Source: Dendrolimus kikuchii
Taxonomy: Eukaryota; Arthropoda; Insecta; Lepidoptera; Lasiocampidae
Assembly: GCA_019925095.2 (NCBI GenBank)
Contig: CM034401.1
Location: 12,683,338 to 12,747,337 of the forward strand
Reading direction: 5' to 3'
DNA length: 64,000 nt
Each line of letters begins with the position of its first letter. The stretch's first letter is position 1. Of the stretch, positions 44,370-55,000 are shown piece by piece. The position numbers and the translations under genes are program-made. The notes beneath the pieces are model-generated. The model worked only from the letters and a program-made list of their open reading frames with translations, was not told the origin of the DNA and did not search any database.

Positions 44370-47300
44370 TTTTGTCTTATTCCTATGTCAATTAGACTTG
44401 CCATTTCAAAATTTAATTTTATAAATATACTTTTTTATTCTAGTTATATTGCAAAATCCACATATTACTACAATTTTTTTCTAATCCATCCTAAGGTTGT
44501 CTGGAAGAAATTGCTTTTAGTGAAAAGACTGTCTATTGTCTTCTGTGATTAAACTTCTTGAATTTTATATTAAAATTATACAATAAAGTATATTCTATTT
44601 TATTCTAAAATTTTCAGAAATAATACTTACAAAAAACATCCGATTAATTTCAGAACTAACATGACTTTGAAAGACACGGAGAAGCTCGTTATAATAGCTA
44701 TAGTAGACCCAACTGTGGCTGACACGAGTATTGCTTTCCTACGGCCATGTGTGTCGGCGTAATAGCCCCAGGGCAGGGCCGACAGGTAACCTGGCAAAGA
44801 AAGCTTTTATTAGGTTATTATTGATTCATGGAACACAAAGGATGCAGACAGTTTTCTTTTGAAATTCACAACTTATTGACTAAGCACGTAGCTACTCGCA
44901 AAGTTTTAGCACACAATATAATTTAGTTATCCATTACTGTGTACCCAACAGATTTCTTTTGTACGTACAATTTATATAATTTAATCTTAAATAACTCAGA
45001 TAGATTGTATAATACCTAATAATTTATTTATAATCTGTTGTATTTCTACATTATAAAGTACCTAAGTAAATTTCTCTTGATCTTTTTTTTACATTAATTC
45101 CTCAATAGAATCTACAATTCACTAACAGAGAAATAATCAGATTTTTTTTCCAGGGGAAATCCGCTTGAGGACAAACCGCCGCGGGGGAAGCGCGGTGGGG
45201 CGTGTGGGGTTCGCCCCGTCGGGGTGGCACTAGCATTCCCGCAGGAATGTTATTGCCACACCGCGGTTGGGGATATCCACTAAAACCCCTGGCTGATCCT
45301 CGTTGCGTCCCATGTCCGGGCTGTGGGCTCGCTCACGCATTCACCTCTAGCCTGGACGGACGATGGCCGGCCCGGTCGCGGGCTATCCCCTCCCCTCAAT
45401 TGTAAGCTGGAGAACTGGGCTTCTCCGACTACCTGGGCTTAATAGTCAGTTACGATAAACACAGTCAATTGTAAAAAGTATATATATATATATATATAAC
45501 AATTTAGAATTTTATTTTTATACTGACTTTTTGTTTTATTATTTACTAACCGAACAAACTATTTACGAATCAAAAACAACGGTCGTTTACACATCTATGA
45601 AATCTTCACTAGCACTTTAAAACTGTTTATATAACCTGTTTTTTGTAAAATGTGACTGCGTTTAAAGTCTTATCTTATAGCCTTGCAATATTTTTCCTTA
45701 TAACAGAAAAACTAGCTCGAAATAAATACCTACCTTAGTATTTATTATTAAGGAAACTTCAAACCTGATATTTAATGTTACTAATACACGAAATGATTTG
45801 AACAATGTGTTCAATTTCTATTAAAAAACAAATTAAATATGCATTATGTTGAGAATATACCCACCCTCCACGCTTGTCCAGGACGGCTTGGCAGGTTTGA
45901 CACATCCGTCATTTCGTTATGTTGCTTTCATTACGATGTTTTCCTTCACCGCTGTTAGCACGTGGTAATTGTAACAGTATGCATATTAGGTCAGAAGGCT
46001 GCCTAAGTAGTGCATGCGTTCAGGCCAGGATTCGAATGCGCGCCCTTTGCGTTTTGCGTGCGCTAGCCATTATACTACCACGACTGTTTTTTTTTGTAAT
46101 AGTGAACGTAAAATAGATAGTTATTAAGTTTTTACACAGTATTTTTCGTTTATTATATCACTAGTAAACAAATCTAGCAAAACTTTATTCGCTTTGCCAT
46201 GACGAAATGTTTGTTAATGAATTGAAAGGGCGACCGCAGCGCCGTCGCTTTGATTGTATTCTAACTCACGGAAAAGACGTTATTTATCGAGATAAAAAGT
46301 ATCCTAAATATTAGTTTGGGCTATTTGTCTTTAACCGACACTGTAACTGACAAACAGAGAATAAAAAATTCTGAAAGTCGCTTTTTCGAAATCGGTCGGA
46401 ATTAGTCTATCTGATGTTTTTTTGCTTTCTTAACTTTACAATTCGTCATCCCGTACAGATGTATTATATTATAGATATAGGCTCCTAAAAATACGGTAGG
46501 TTTAGTGCCTACTCTATACCATTAAGCATGGACTTCAAAAAATGACCTTAACATTTTCAATAATATTTTTTGCACTAATTAAGTAACCTTGACATGAATA
46601 ATGCTGGTCACTTTACTTAAATGTGTATACAATATGGCTAAAATGGAATGTATTTAAAAATATTCAGTTTAAGGTTCGTTGCTTATGATCTCTAGAATAT
46701 TTTAATGATGCACATAATTATATTTTTAGCGCTTATAAACTATTCATAACAATTTTAGAGCTGCTGGTTTGAAAAATTTATATTAAGGAGAATATGGAAA
46801 ATATCTGACGTTTTCATATATTTTCTTTGTCTACACAAGTTTGTTTAGTTTGTTAACATAATATTTAGAACACAATACAATTTAAAAAATATTTCAACAC
46901 TAATATTGTAAAAGTTAGTTTGACTATATTTATTAATATTTCACGATCAGGCAGTTTAACGAATCTTAATAAAATTGGCGAGAAGATAGGTTGTATGCTA
47001 TGAAAAATTATAAACTATATTTATTTTATCAAAAAACAAACTTGAAGGTTGTGAAATAGTATATGAAAGTTTATATAAACAACTTATCGATTTTATGACA
47101 TTAGAAATAATTTTATCACTTGAAATATTTTAGTAACGAAGTACCTTTATTTGCATAAAATAATAATTTTAGACATAATAATTTTTTTTTATTTGTATGC
47201 CTTCACTAAGCGAAACACGTACCTGCTATGTATCTAATTTTTTCCTGCAAATAAATGAATTTGAATTTAAGATTCAGTCGATTTCTATTTGTAGTACTTA

Positions 47301-50300
47301 GTTGTATGACTGCGTGTTTGTTTACGTTTAATAAAATATAACGTCGATTTAGGTTTTGGGTCAGAAATAAATGTGTCCGCGTGACTGATGCTTTTTCCTT
47401 CATTCAGAAAAGAAAATTATAAACGAGGACTAAGTCGCAGTTAACAGTTAGTTACTAATATAAAGCAAATATAATGATACTACTTTAATTAATACTTGCG
47501 AATGTTACCTGCAAACGGTACCGAAGTTAATATACTGATTTCAGCCAGCCCCAGTTGGAGGTCACAGCTCGCCGCTGGAACGGTCACACAATAACCTAAC
47601 AAATCCAAAACAGCCGCTAAGTGGATAAAGCTGCTCACAAATAAAATGAGGATATTGTAGCGACCATGACCTGAAAAATTCAGAATTACAACCATAAGAT
47701 CTTCATAAAACGTTATCATTCCGTGTCATCGTAAACACGTTTTATCACCTGTCTTTATTAAAAAATACTACCTTGTTTGCCGGCTGTAAACAATCATTCA
47801 TATATCTGTATTTGATGTTTACTTAGATTTTTAGTATGTAAGAAACCAAATCAAATACTATCCGGGGAGCAATGCACGGGTAGCTAGCTTAGTTTTGTAA
47901 ATGTGCTTAATGTCACAATTTACTCGTGATAAAACAAATCATATTGAAGATATGATGAATCAAGATAACTGGTTTAGTTTGCAAAATTAAGAAGCTGAAG
48001 TGGCAACGGGCCGTTCACGTCTGTCTCAGCATCAATGGCTGGTGATGCAGACGAGTCCTAGAGTGAGTAATGCATTGCTGTAAACGTAGTACTGAACGAG
48101 GAAAGCGAAGCGAATATTTGGTGCAAACTTGTGGAGGACCACGGGTCGCAGCTCACCGGTCGACACTGCATTGTCAGCCAGTGAACTTCCCATGGTCAGC
48201 AAGTAAAGGTCGTGTCATCTATGAATTGGCGAGTAGTCTACTAGCAAATAGTACTAGGTCTACACATAAATCGCTTTGAGTAGCAAGTTATCACCTAGTG
48301 GTTCATTAGCCGTCGTTTGCAAGAAAGGCGATTACGTCCGGTAGTGCGATTAGTTAACGACGATAATAGATCTAAATTATTTTTTTACATATATTACCAG
48401 GAAAGTTTTATTGTGCATATTTAAATACAAATAATTTACTTTGCTGATATCTTAGAACTATAATAGACATTTTAATAAAGATGTATACAATTAACACAAA
48501 CATTTACGTGACTTCTGGTTAGAGATAAGTTTGAAAGTTTTCTTATAAACTGTAAATATGACACCTCTTTAAATCGCGTTAAGTAATTTTTATACTAAAA
48601 TTTCTATAACTATGAAAAACTGCAATAGTGAACAATGAAAATGTAAAGAGATTTTTTTTAAATATTATTAACAGAGTTTGGAGGTTAACTGTTTGAAATC
48701 AATCCCTCGGTATTCATTATCACTGTGATTTCGTAGACATAAAAATGATATATAATTTAAAAAGACAACATACACCTACTTTTTAAAACTGCATGGCCAG
48801 ATTGGTAAAATAGAACGAACCTATTTGTAATAAAAACTTATCTAACTAAAACTATTATAGAGATATTGCATTTGAATATCCGCAATATGCTGCTTCTGGT
48901 TATGCCATACATGCTTAGAACATGAAATATACCAAGGTCATGTATAGTGGCTTCGGTTCGTCATAGCCACGATATGGAAAACTTCTCAAAAAGTTCTTTG
49001 TCTATTATTTAGAGTAGGTATTACTAGAATCGGCTCTAAACTATTTCGTTGTATTTTTTATAATCTTCTATCTCCCTAACTAAATAAAAATGAATGCAGC
49101 TAACCGCAAAACTCAAGAATGGCACGACCAATTCGGCATTTTTTTTTTTGTATGTTCCTTAAGGCACATGGGAAGTTCTAATGAAAAAATAAATCAAAAA
49201 TCAAATTGCGTGGATAATAGTAAAAACAACAATTTTCGCATAAAAAATAACTGTCAAACAGTAGCTGTACCCAGCAGACGTTGTCTTGCCTTGCAGGAGT
49301 TTAGCGCCGCTACCTACCGGATTAGCTGCAATGAGGAACCAGGAATTAGGTGAATTATTTCTGTGTATGTTCAAGTGTGTCCCGGGATGGTTTAGATTCA
49401 AATTTGAACCAGGTTGATGGCGCTGCAATCAATCGGGTTTCAGAATTTAGGTGAATTATTTTTGGGTTTGTTCAAGTGGGTCCCGGGATGGTTTAGATTC
49501 AAATTTGAAGCAGGTAGATAGCGCTGCAATCGGGTTCCAAGATTTAGGTCAATCATAGTATTTGTGTGTGTTCAATTGGGTCCCGAGATGGTTTTAATTC
49601 ACGATTGGACCCGGTAGGTGACACCGCTAAACTTCTCCTAAACGGTGGGACCGATTTTAATGAAATTTTATTTTTGTTCAAATGGATTCGAGAAAAGTTT
49701 AGATTAACATTTGGTCCCGGTAGATGGCACTGCAATCGCTTTCTAGATTTTTATTTTTTAAGGCAGTACAACGTCTTCCGGGTAAAGCTAGTAGGTAATA
49801 AACTCAACTTAGCTTGATAAAATAATTACCACATTAAATCAGTTATATTTGCGTAGGTATAGATAATGTGTGCTTCTCTGCTGAATTATATGTACATTGT
49901 TTAAGAGTGTAATAAAATCTTATCCGTTCCGCAATATATGTATAGAATTTTGCATTTACAAAAGGTTTTTTGCAAGTTAATGTGATTCACGAGTTTTCGT
50001 TTAATGTTTATTTTGTACCCAGACGTAATGGCGGCGATCGTAAATAAGAAAACAGAACGTGTGTTTTAATGCACATGGTAGAGAACAAGATCATTTGAAA
50101 CAGTTGATATCAATTATTGATTTGCACTGCGTTGGCCTGAACGACGCTACTTTATAGACTTGCAATCACGACACTTATGATGATTTTTTGCCATATTGTC
50201 AAATGATGATGTTTCTAGCAAATAATTGACGGATATTTTATGTTTTGATTTGATTTGAACTATATTTAGCACATGGCCTACTTTATAATATATCTATCAT

Positions 50301-51672
50301 TATGTAATAGATATTTTATGGGAGTATCCCTTCTGTTTCTAACGAGGATAAATAAAATCCCTTCACGGGGACTCGCCGGCGTAAAATACCAGCGTCCCCC
50401 CTGAAAGTCGCTTGTGTTCCGGTCAGCTCCGTTCAGCGCCAGCGGTATGATAAACACCTGGAACCCTAGGATGCGGGGGCCTCGTCCACTGATGAGCGAC
50501 AACTATCGCCACATGGCGAATAGCCAGAGAGCGACAACGAGACACGTGACAAAACAGATGAGAGCGCGATGACCTTCCCCGGCGGCGGTAATTCCTCAGT
50601 CGTATTTCCCCTCGTTAAAAAAAGGCAAGGATCTCACGAAGCTTCGCCTGCGCCTACACATTCAAGGTACTCAGATGTTGCACGGAATTCCCGGCACGCG
50701 GCATCCGCTTCCACTCTCAGTTCGATGGGTATCATCCTTGTTAAAGTCGGCAAGGAATTTCTGGGTACCATTCAACCCGATTAAAGGACCCTCCGGGAGT
50801 CTGTGGGTCGGTACCGTATACTCATCGCTGGTCAACCCTCACTTAAAAATTTAACGTCGCTCCAGAATAAATATCATTATATTAGCAAGAAATAAATTGA
50901 TCGTGTACTAGCAGAAGGTGATGTCAGGAGCCTTAAGAACAGACGAGCTTGTATGACAAGAGTTATGAATGTCAAAGAGGCAAGTGAGGTGTGTAAGAAT
51001 AAGCCTAAATGGCACTCTGTTGTCGTGCCTACCCCGCAAGGGAACTGGCGTGAAGTTATGTATGTATGTATGTATTAGCAAGAAATATGCTACACAAAAA
51101 ACCTTAAATATTTACAGTGTTACACATATTTTGTTGATTTCTTAAACTGGTATATACACACTTGTAAAATGGCAACGGCATCATAAAGGATGTTTTTATT
51201 AGATTCATTAATTTATATACAAAATCCAGCGTAGAATATTCCGCATCTGGGCTCCTTTTAGGCACACGAGCTGTGCGTGAAGCTGGAGACGTATGAAAGT
51301 AATAACACAGTATCTACCCCAAATGACTTGGAGAAGATAGAAAAATAGGGACGGTACACCTGCTATGCTTGTCAAAGAGGGATTGGTGGGTTTTATACAT
51401 CAGAAATTTGGATATGACACTTTAAGCACCTGATAATTATAATAATATGGATACAAGGTTAGAAAACCTGCCTCAGTGGCAATTGCTTCCCGATCAAGAG
51501 TAAAATTAACGAGATTAGAATGATATGCATGTGACATAACTATATACTATTTCAGCATTCATAATGCATAACATAATTATAGTTAAGTATTATTGTACGT
51601 ATATAATACAAAATATAATAAATAGTATACGTTACCAGCAATGTCTAGCGCTTTGTCCAAATTCGATTCCAT
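34954..51672 (-). CDS. SV2-like major facilitator transporter, complete ten-coding-exon gene
   Basis: Exons in gene order: 51636-51672, 47509-47670, 44631-44790, 43038-43159, 41842-42077, 39831-39982, 37736-37862, 36556-36833, 35904-36031, 34954-35015. They total 1464 bases, 487 residues plus stop, and every junction keeps frame with GT/AG borders. The product has about 12 hydrophobic segments. Near residues 74-85 it has the major facilitator loop [14 protein letters not shown]; at 206-213 MEESPKFL, at about 413-425 [12 protein letters not shown], and a short tail [10 protein letters not shown]. These match the SV2-like branch of insect organic-solute transporters. A loop rich in Asn/Ser/Cys at about 300-340 fits the large luminal loop between segments 7 and 8. 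The substrate is unknown. The start is set by an in-frame TAA just upstream of the ATG. It lies in the membrane; location (vesicle or plasma membrane) cannot be told. Confidence 0.88.
35016..35903. other. SV2-like intron 9, includes LINE-tail remnant
   Basis: At 35185-35290 the blocks 'ttctttcgaggctagcagca' and 'gtaggagatggtaattact' are a decayed plus-strand LINE tail of family A. Nothing else recognised. Confidence 0.4.
35904..36031 (-). CDS. SV2-like gene, coding exon 9
   Basis: Encodes [20 protein letters not shown] and the next segment. Acceptor TTTTTTCAG, donor GTACGT. Confidence 0.9.
36258..36490 (-). repeat. SINE, diverged, in intron 8
   Basis: Reverse-oriented SINE body ('gtaacaatatgcacattagg') and head ('aagctactacaggc'). 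Its 5' end lies about 65 bases from exon 8. Confidence 0.55.
36556..36833 (-). CDS. SV2-like gene, coding exon 8
   Basis: Encodes [20 protein letters not shown], three membrane segments and [14 protein letters not shown], the most diagnostic motif. Donor GTATGA. Confidence 0.92.
36834..37240. other. SV2-like intron 7, no recognised feature in this part
   Basis: Contains a small palindrome near 36953-36987 (gatatatacc... gtatacagtatcc). No coding. Confidence 0.3.
37248..37605 (+). pseudogene. RTE-like LINE family 3, C-terminal fragment
   Basis: The frame reads [51 protein letters not shown] and ends [10 protein letters not shown] with a stop at 37596-37598. This is the standard C-terminus of Bombyx-type endonuclease/reverse transcriptase LINEs. 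The frame is unbroken but 5' truncated. It is inserted antisense in intron 7. Confidence 0.85.
37736..37862 (-). CDS. SV2-like gene, coding exon 7
   Basis: Encodes [20 protein letters not shown] and the start of the polar loop with an N-glycosylation-type NLTS site. Donor GTAAGT. Confidence 0.88.
37865..39830. other. SV2-like intron 6, includes a SINE fragment
   Basis: At 38510-38575 'gcaattaccacatgttcacggt' resembles the SINE body on the plus strand. Otherwise nothing recognised. Confidence 0.35.
39831..39982 (-). CDS. SV2-like gene, coding exon 6
   Basis: Encodes the charged central loop ([16 protein letters not shown]) and segment 7 ([15 protein letters not shown]). Donor GTAAGA. Confidence 0.9.
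40028..40300 (+). repeat. SINE, diverged, in intron 5
   Basis: The order of blocks is as in 41269-41576 ('actacgtgcttatttggaag', 'gtgttaaacctgccaatcaa', 'gcccaagcccagcaataaga') with many substitutions. Confidence 0.65.
40310..40745. other. no recognised feature
   Basis: Intron 5; nothing recognised. Confidence 0.3.
40751..41060 (-). pseudogene. LINE reverse-transcriptase C-terminus with poly(A) (minus strand)
   Basis: On the minus strand a frame reads [34 protein letters not shown] and a stop near 40812. A short tail and a 22-base A-run follow (T-run 40751-40772). Typical Jockey/CR1-type ending. The upstream part is out of frame, so it is dead. Confidence 0.75.
41150..41245 (+). repeat. LINE-tail fragment, family A
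   Basis: 'attctttcgaaatgggcagcaa' and 'ggctataggcgatggaaacc' match the tail at 33440-33530. Confidence 0.5.
41269..41576 (+). mobile_element. tRNA-derived SINE, well preserved, with target-site duplication
   Basis: Head 'cgtggtagtcgtggtaacgt', B-box GGGTTCGATCCTGGC, body and (TTA)n tail. Flanked by a 13-base exact duplication (atataaaaatatt, 41256-41268 and 41577-41589). Lies in intron 5 of the SV2-like gene. Confidence 0.92.
41595..41796 (-). mobile_element. Helitron-like element, family C, decayed
   Basis: The minus strand starts TCTATACTAATATTATAAAG near 41795, the usual start of this family, and runs to about 41595. Its start is about 45 bases from exon 5. Confidence 0.5.
41842..42077 (-). 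CDS. SV2-like gene, coding exon 5
   Basis: Encodes segments 5-6 and [20 protein letters not shown], the conserved cytoplasmic ESPKFL motif that starts the central loop. Confidence 0.92.
42080..43035. other. SV2-like intron 4, no recognised feature
   Basis: Nothing recognised. Confidence 0.3.
43038..43159 (-). CDS. SV2-like gene, coding exon 4
   Basis: Encodes [20 protein letters not shown] and the following membrane segment start. Acceptor TTTTTCCAG, donor GTAATT. The phases 2 and 1 match its neighbours. Confidence 0.88.
43160..43730. other. SV2-like intron 3, no recognised feature
   Basis: Nothing recognised. Confidence 0.3.
43737..43796. repeat. 16-bp perfect inverted repeat with ~28-base spacer
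   Basis: ttgtaactgcattttt on the left and its exact reverse complement on the right enclose an AT-rich spacer. Possibly the ends of a tiny MITE. Confidence 0.7.
44060..44180 (+). pseudogene. LINE reverse-transcriptase C-terminal remnant
   Basis: The frame reads [20 protein letters not shown], then [16 protein letters not shown] and a stop. It resembles the 'WN.LP..IR....L..FK' ending of LINE polymerases. The (AT)n(GT)n array follows 50 bases on. Confidence 0.6.
44226..44367. repeat. compound (AT)n(GT)n microsatellite
   Basis: About 36 AT units, then a short bridge and about 27 GT units. Lies in intron 3 of the SV2-like gene and is probably highly polymorphic. Confidence 0.97.
44631..44790 (-). 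CDS. SV2-like gene, coding exon 3
   Basis: Encodes [20 protein letters not shown], the segment 2 end and the signature loop, then segment 3. Donor GTAAGT. Confidence 0.92.
44795..45140. other. SV2-like intron 2, no recognised feature
   Basis: Nothing recognised. Confidence 0.3.
45145..45450. other. GC-rich segment, probably a LINE 5' region
   Basis: Strong GC enrichment against AT-rich flanks, starting 'ggggaaatccgcttgaggac' and ending 'ctacctgggcttaat'. The frames are not convincing as protein. I take it for the 5' untranslated region of a LINE, without a family name. Confidence 0.35.
45479..45498. repeat. short (AT)n microsatellite
   Basis: About ten AT units. Confidence 0.9.
45500..45850. 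other. no recognised feature
   Basis: Nothing recognised. Confidence 0.3.
45855..46085 (-). repeat. SINE, moderately diverged
   Basis: Reverse of the main SINE: 'cacgcttgtccaggacggct', 'gttagcacgtggtaattgta', then the tRNA-like head 'gctagccattatactaccac'. Confidence 0.75.
46180..46450 (-). repeat. Helitron-like family B remnant
   Basis: Reverse complements of the blocks 'aagacgttatttatcgagat' and 'cgcagcgccgtcgc' match family B. Ends undefined. Confidence 0.4.
46455..47505. other. no recognised feature
   Basis: Intron 2; AT-rich, nothing recognised. Confidence 0.3.
47509..47670 (-). CDS. SV2-like gene, coding exon 2
   Basis: Encodes [20 protein letters not shown], the first membrane segment, then [20 protein letters not shown], the family's conserved 'P.A.CDL' region. 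Confidence 0.9.
47975..48110 (+). pseudogene. RTE-like family 3 remnant
   Basis: 'ttaagaagctgaagtggcaa' and 'gggccgttcacgtctgtc' match the [11 protein letters not shown] region at 37355-37400. Stops and shifts follow. Confidence 0.5.
48115..49255. other. SV2-like intron 1, no recognised feature
   Basis: Nothing recognised. Confidence 0.3.
49262..49346 (-). repeat. Helitron-like 3' end, inverted against its neighbour
   Basis: Reverse complement of the family's 3' end (ggcaagacaacgtctgctgg, then gtacagct). The CTAG is mutated to CTAC. Confidence 0.5.
49347..49792 (+). mobile_element. Helitron-like element with internal tandem units
   Basis: Units with 'caagtgggtcccgggatggt' and 'gcgctgcaatcgggtt' repeat about every 95-120 bases. 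The end is 'gtcttccgggtaaagCTAG' (CTAG at 49788-49791). Together with 49262-49346 it forms a head-to-head pair. Confidence 0.6.
49795..50330. other. no recognised feature
   Basis: Nothing recognised. Confidence 0.3.
50335..50840. other. GC-rich segment of unknown origin
   Basis: About 500 bases clearly richer in GC than the flanks. Open frames of 70-75 codons exist on both strands and none is recognisable. Probably the 5' part of a retroelement. Confidence 0.3.
50895..51072 (+). mobile_element. RTE-like LINE, very short 3' copy with target-site duplication
   Basis: The last ~165 bases of the element (from 'ttgatcgtgtactagcag' to the (TATG)n tail) lie between exact 15-base repeats (tattagcaagaaata, 50880-50894 and 51073-51087). 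One base is missing near 51022, shifting the frame. Confidence 0.92.
51090..51330. other. no recognised feature
   Basis: Nothing recognised. Confidence 0.3.
51335..51515 (-). repeat. SINE, strongly diverged
   Basis: Reverse order of the blocks 'acctgctatgcttgtcaaag', 'gataattataataatatgga' and 'gattgcttcccgatcaa'-like. Only the order supports it. Confidence 0.4.
51636..51672 (-). CDS. SV2-like gene, coding exon 1
   Basis: The exon begins at an acceptor (TTTTTTCCAG before 51702), so a 5' untranslated exon lies further upstream. ATG at 51670-51672 gives [12 protein letters not shown]; donor GTAACG. Confidence 0.85.
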
Positions 51673-51989
51673 GGTTTATTTTAAAAAAATCTACAGCTTT
51701 CCCTGGAAAAAATATTTAATAAAATCCCACTAGGAAGAATAAAATAGCGATTATAAAAAATAAACTATAAGACATAGATAGGTATGTACCGTGCTAAGCT
51801 CTATAATAATTGGTTTTGTACGAAAAAAAACCCTTTGCACAGTCATTTGTCACTTAATAAAGCGCGATCGTGCAGCTTAACCCGGAATACACCTAGTATA
51901 CTCGTATTTTTAAAGCTCACTACATTAAAATAACTATCTATAATACGTTTATAACTTGTATTATGTCAGGAAAGTGATTGTTAGATTGG

Positions 51990-52034
51990 ATTAGATTAGA
52001 TAAAACTTGATCACTAAAATACACAATTACAATA
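51990..52034 (-). repeat. LINE tail, part 1, split by the RTE-like insertion
   Basis: 'taaaacttgatcactaaaat' and acaattac match the end of the tail at 63400-63430. The rest continues at 55237-55310 across the insertion. Confidence 0.6.
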
Positions 52035-55000
52035 AATACATACATACATAACTTCACGCCAGTTCCCTTGCGGGGTAGGCACGAAAAACAGAGCGCCATT
52101 TAGGCCCATTCTTACACACCTCACTTGCTTCTTTGACATTCATAACTCTTGTCATGCACACTCGTCTGTTCTTGAGGCTCCTGACATCACCCTCCGCTAG
52201 TACACGATCAATTTGATCATGGAAGGTGTGTCGTGGCCTTCCACGACTTCTGCATCCATCCACTTTTGCATTGTATATCTGTTTAGTCATTCTTTCATCA
52301 TGCATTCTTTCCACATGCCCGAACCACCGGAGCATTCCTTTCCTTACCTTCACCCCGACACTCTCTTTCAGACCAACTCTCTTTCTTACATCGGTATTAC
52401 GAACGCGGTCCGCGAGCGTCACTCCGCAGATTTTGCGCAGTGCTCGCATCTCAACCGCGTTTAGCTCTCTCTTCCATACCCAACTCTCGCTTCCATACGT
52501 GAGCGTAGGTACCAGCACCGCGTTGTGTATGGCGAGCTGGGCCTTCTGGCTGAGGTTCTTAGCGCCTAGAAGTTTACCTAACGCTCCATTCAAACTATTC
52601 CCCAAATTCACTCTTCTTTCTATATCAGCGGTGTACCTTCCATCCCTGCTAAAAGCACATTCAAGATATATAAACTCATTCACTTGCTCCAGCATAACAT
52701 CATCGACCATTATCCTTGCATTCGTTCTGGTTTCTTCTCTTTCAAACACCATAACCTTTGTTTTCTTCGCATTCAAATATAAGCCTCTCGCCTGACAGTC
52801 ATCTCTCATCATTGTGACTAGTGTTTGCAGTTCTGATGGCGATTCGGCTAAAAGCACGGCATCATCTGCATAAAGCAAGGTGCTTACAACTAGATCACTC
52901 ATCCGCACCCCAACATTCATCAATCTTATTCTCTGGAGACAATCGTCCAGGTATAGGATGAACAGCAAAGCCGACAGCACGCAGCCCTGCCGGACGTAAA
53001 ATATTGACGTCAAACCAGGGCGACAGGCTGCCATCCACTCGCACGCATGCCAAACAGTCCTCGTAAGTGGACTGCACAGCACGCATCAATTGGCCATTAA
53101 TCCCATATCCGGGCAATATGTCCCAGAGGTCCTTCCGCACAGCCCTGTCAAATGCTTTCTCTAGATCCACAAAACCGCAGAAAACCTTCCGGTCCATAGC
53201 CAGCTGCTTCTCTACGATATTGCGGAGAGAGAAAACTTGATCCATACATCCCCTTCTATTTCTGAAGCCACCTTGTGCATCCCACAGTAATCCATCGGAT
53301 ACCACTCTCATTCTCTTTTCAATAATCTTCGCATACACTTTAGATGCTGTGCTGATCAAACTGATGGCCCTGTAGCTGGCGCACTCCATACGTGACCCCT
53401 TGCCTTTATACAAGGGCACGATGACAGTGCGCCTCCAGTCCTTGGGAACCTTTCCCGTCCTCCAGCACAACTTGCATAAGGACAGGAAAGCGTCCCGGAC
53501 GCAGGTTCCATCATATTTGATCATCTCAGCAGACACACTATCGATTCCTCCTGCCTTTCCATTTTTCAGACTTCTTATCGACCATTCGATCTCTTTCAAA
53601 GTGATCTCGGATGCTGACTCCCCGGAGTCAGTCACAGAGTCAGTCGTGGTGCCAGCATCCGGGATATTATCATACATTTCTCTAAAATATTCACTCCATC
53701 GCGCTAACACCTCTTGTGGGTTAGCAAGAACGTCCCCTGCTTTAGATTTTATTCTTTCCATTCTGGAAGCTGACGAACAACCCCGAGACTTCTTAATCTC
53801 TCTCCAAAAGAGTTTGGTATTCGCCTTCAAGTTCTCCGTCAGCTTCTCTTCTTCTTTCAATTTTATTCTTTCGCGCTTCTCTTTCACTATAGCTTTGGTT
53901 TCGTTCTTGCAGAGGCGATAAATTTCTTTCTTCATCCCTTTCATACTGTCATTTTGTTGCAAAGAAGCAACATGATCCAGCCAGGCTTTTTTCTTTCTCT
54001 CTACGCTGGATTTAACATCCGCGTCCCACTATTCATCACCTTTCGTTGTTATGTGCCTCTTTGCGCATCCACATGCTTCTTTTGCGCTTTCCACTATACT
54101 TTCTTTCATACTATCCCAGTCATTATCCACATCTAGGTCGGAGAAGTCCGCTTTTGCAAGCCTTTCTTCGACTAGGCGCGCATACATACTCCTTACACTA
54201 ACATCTTCCAATTTTTCACACTTTATTCTTTCAAGCTCCCCGAAATTGGTCCGCACTCGCCAGTGTCTCCACTTCCTGAAAAGGCCCACAAACCGGCTTA
54301 TCACCAGGTAGTGGTCCGTTTCAAGAGTGTGGCCTCTGTAGGCTCTTGTATCCATTATTGTGTTTCGGAGGCGACTATCTATTAAAATCAGATCAATCAT
54401 ACTTTTCTGATCATTCATTCCCCATGTATACGTGTGAATATCCTTATGATGGAATAAGGTGTTCGACACAAGCAAGTTTCTTTCCATGCATACGTCTATG
54501 ATTGGCCTACCAGCATCGTTCACTCTCTTGTCAGTATAGGGTCCAAGGACAGCCTCAAGGCCGTCTCGTTTGGTCCCCACGCAGCCATTAAGATCACCAC
54601 ACATAATTATTCTTTCGTTCCCTTCAGCCAGATCCAGAATTTCTCTCACAGACTCCCAAAACTTCTCGAGTTCTTGGGGATCCAGTGAGCTTACGGGAGC
54701 ATAAGCTGCGACCAGAAAAACTCGCGTAATCCCCAGTTTTAGACGGACCCAGAGAAGTCTCGGGTTCACCAGACAATAGTCTTTTACTCCAGAAACAAAG
54801 CGGGTTGAGAGTACGACGCCTACCCCCCCACTTGCACGCTCGTCCAGGACCATGTCGGACCACAGAGCAAGCATGCCACCGGGGAGGTCATCGATGTCGC
54901 ATCCCTTCCGCTTTGTCTCTGTCAGACATAAGGCATCCAGGCTTCTCTCATTCATTATATCAATCATTTCGTCCATCTTATCTTTCATTCCACCTCTCAC

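Noticed and set aside
44070..44552. 160-codon frame across the compound microsatellite
   Set aside because: Mostly Ile/Tyr and Cys/Val runs. Only the first part overlaps a LINE remnant, in a different frame.
45202..45405. 67-codon proline/glycine-rich frame
   Set aside because: It comes from GC-rich composition; other frames are equally open.
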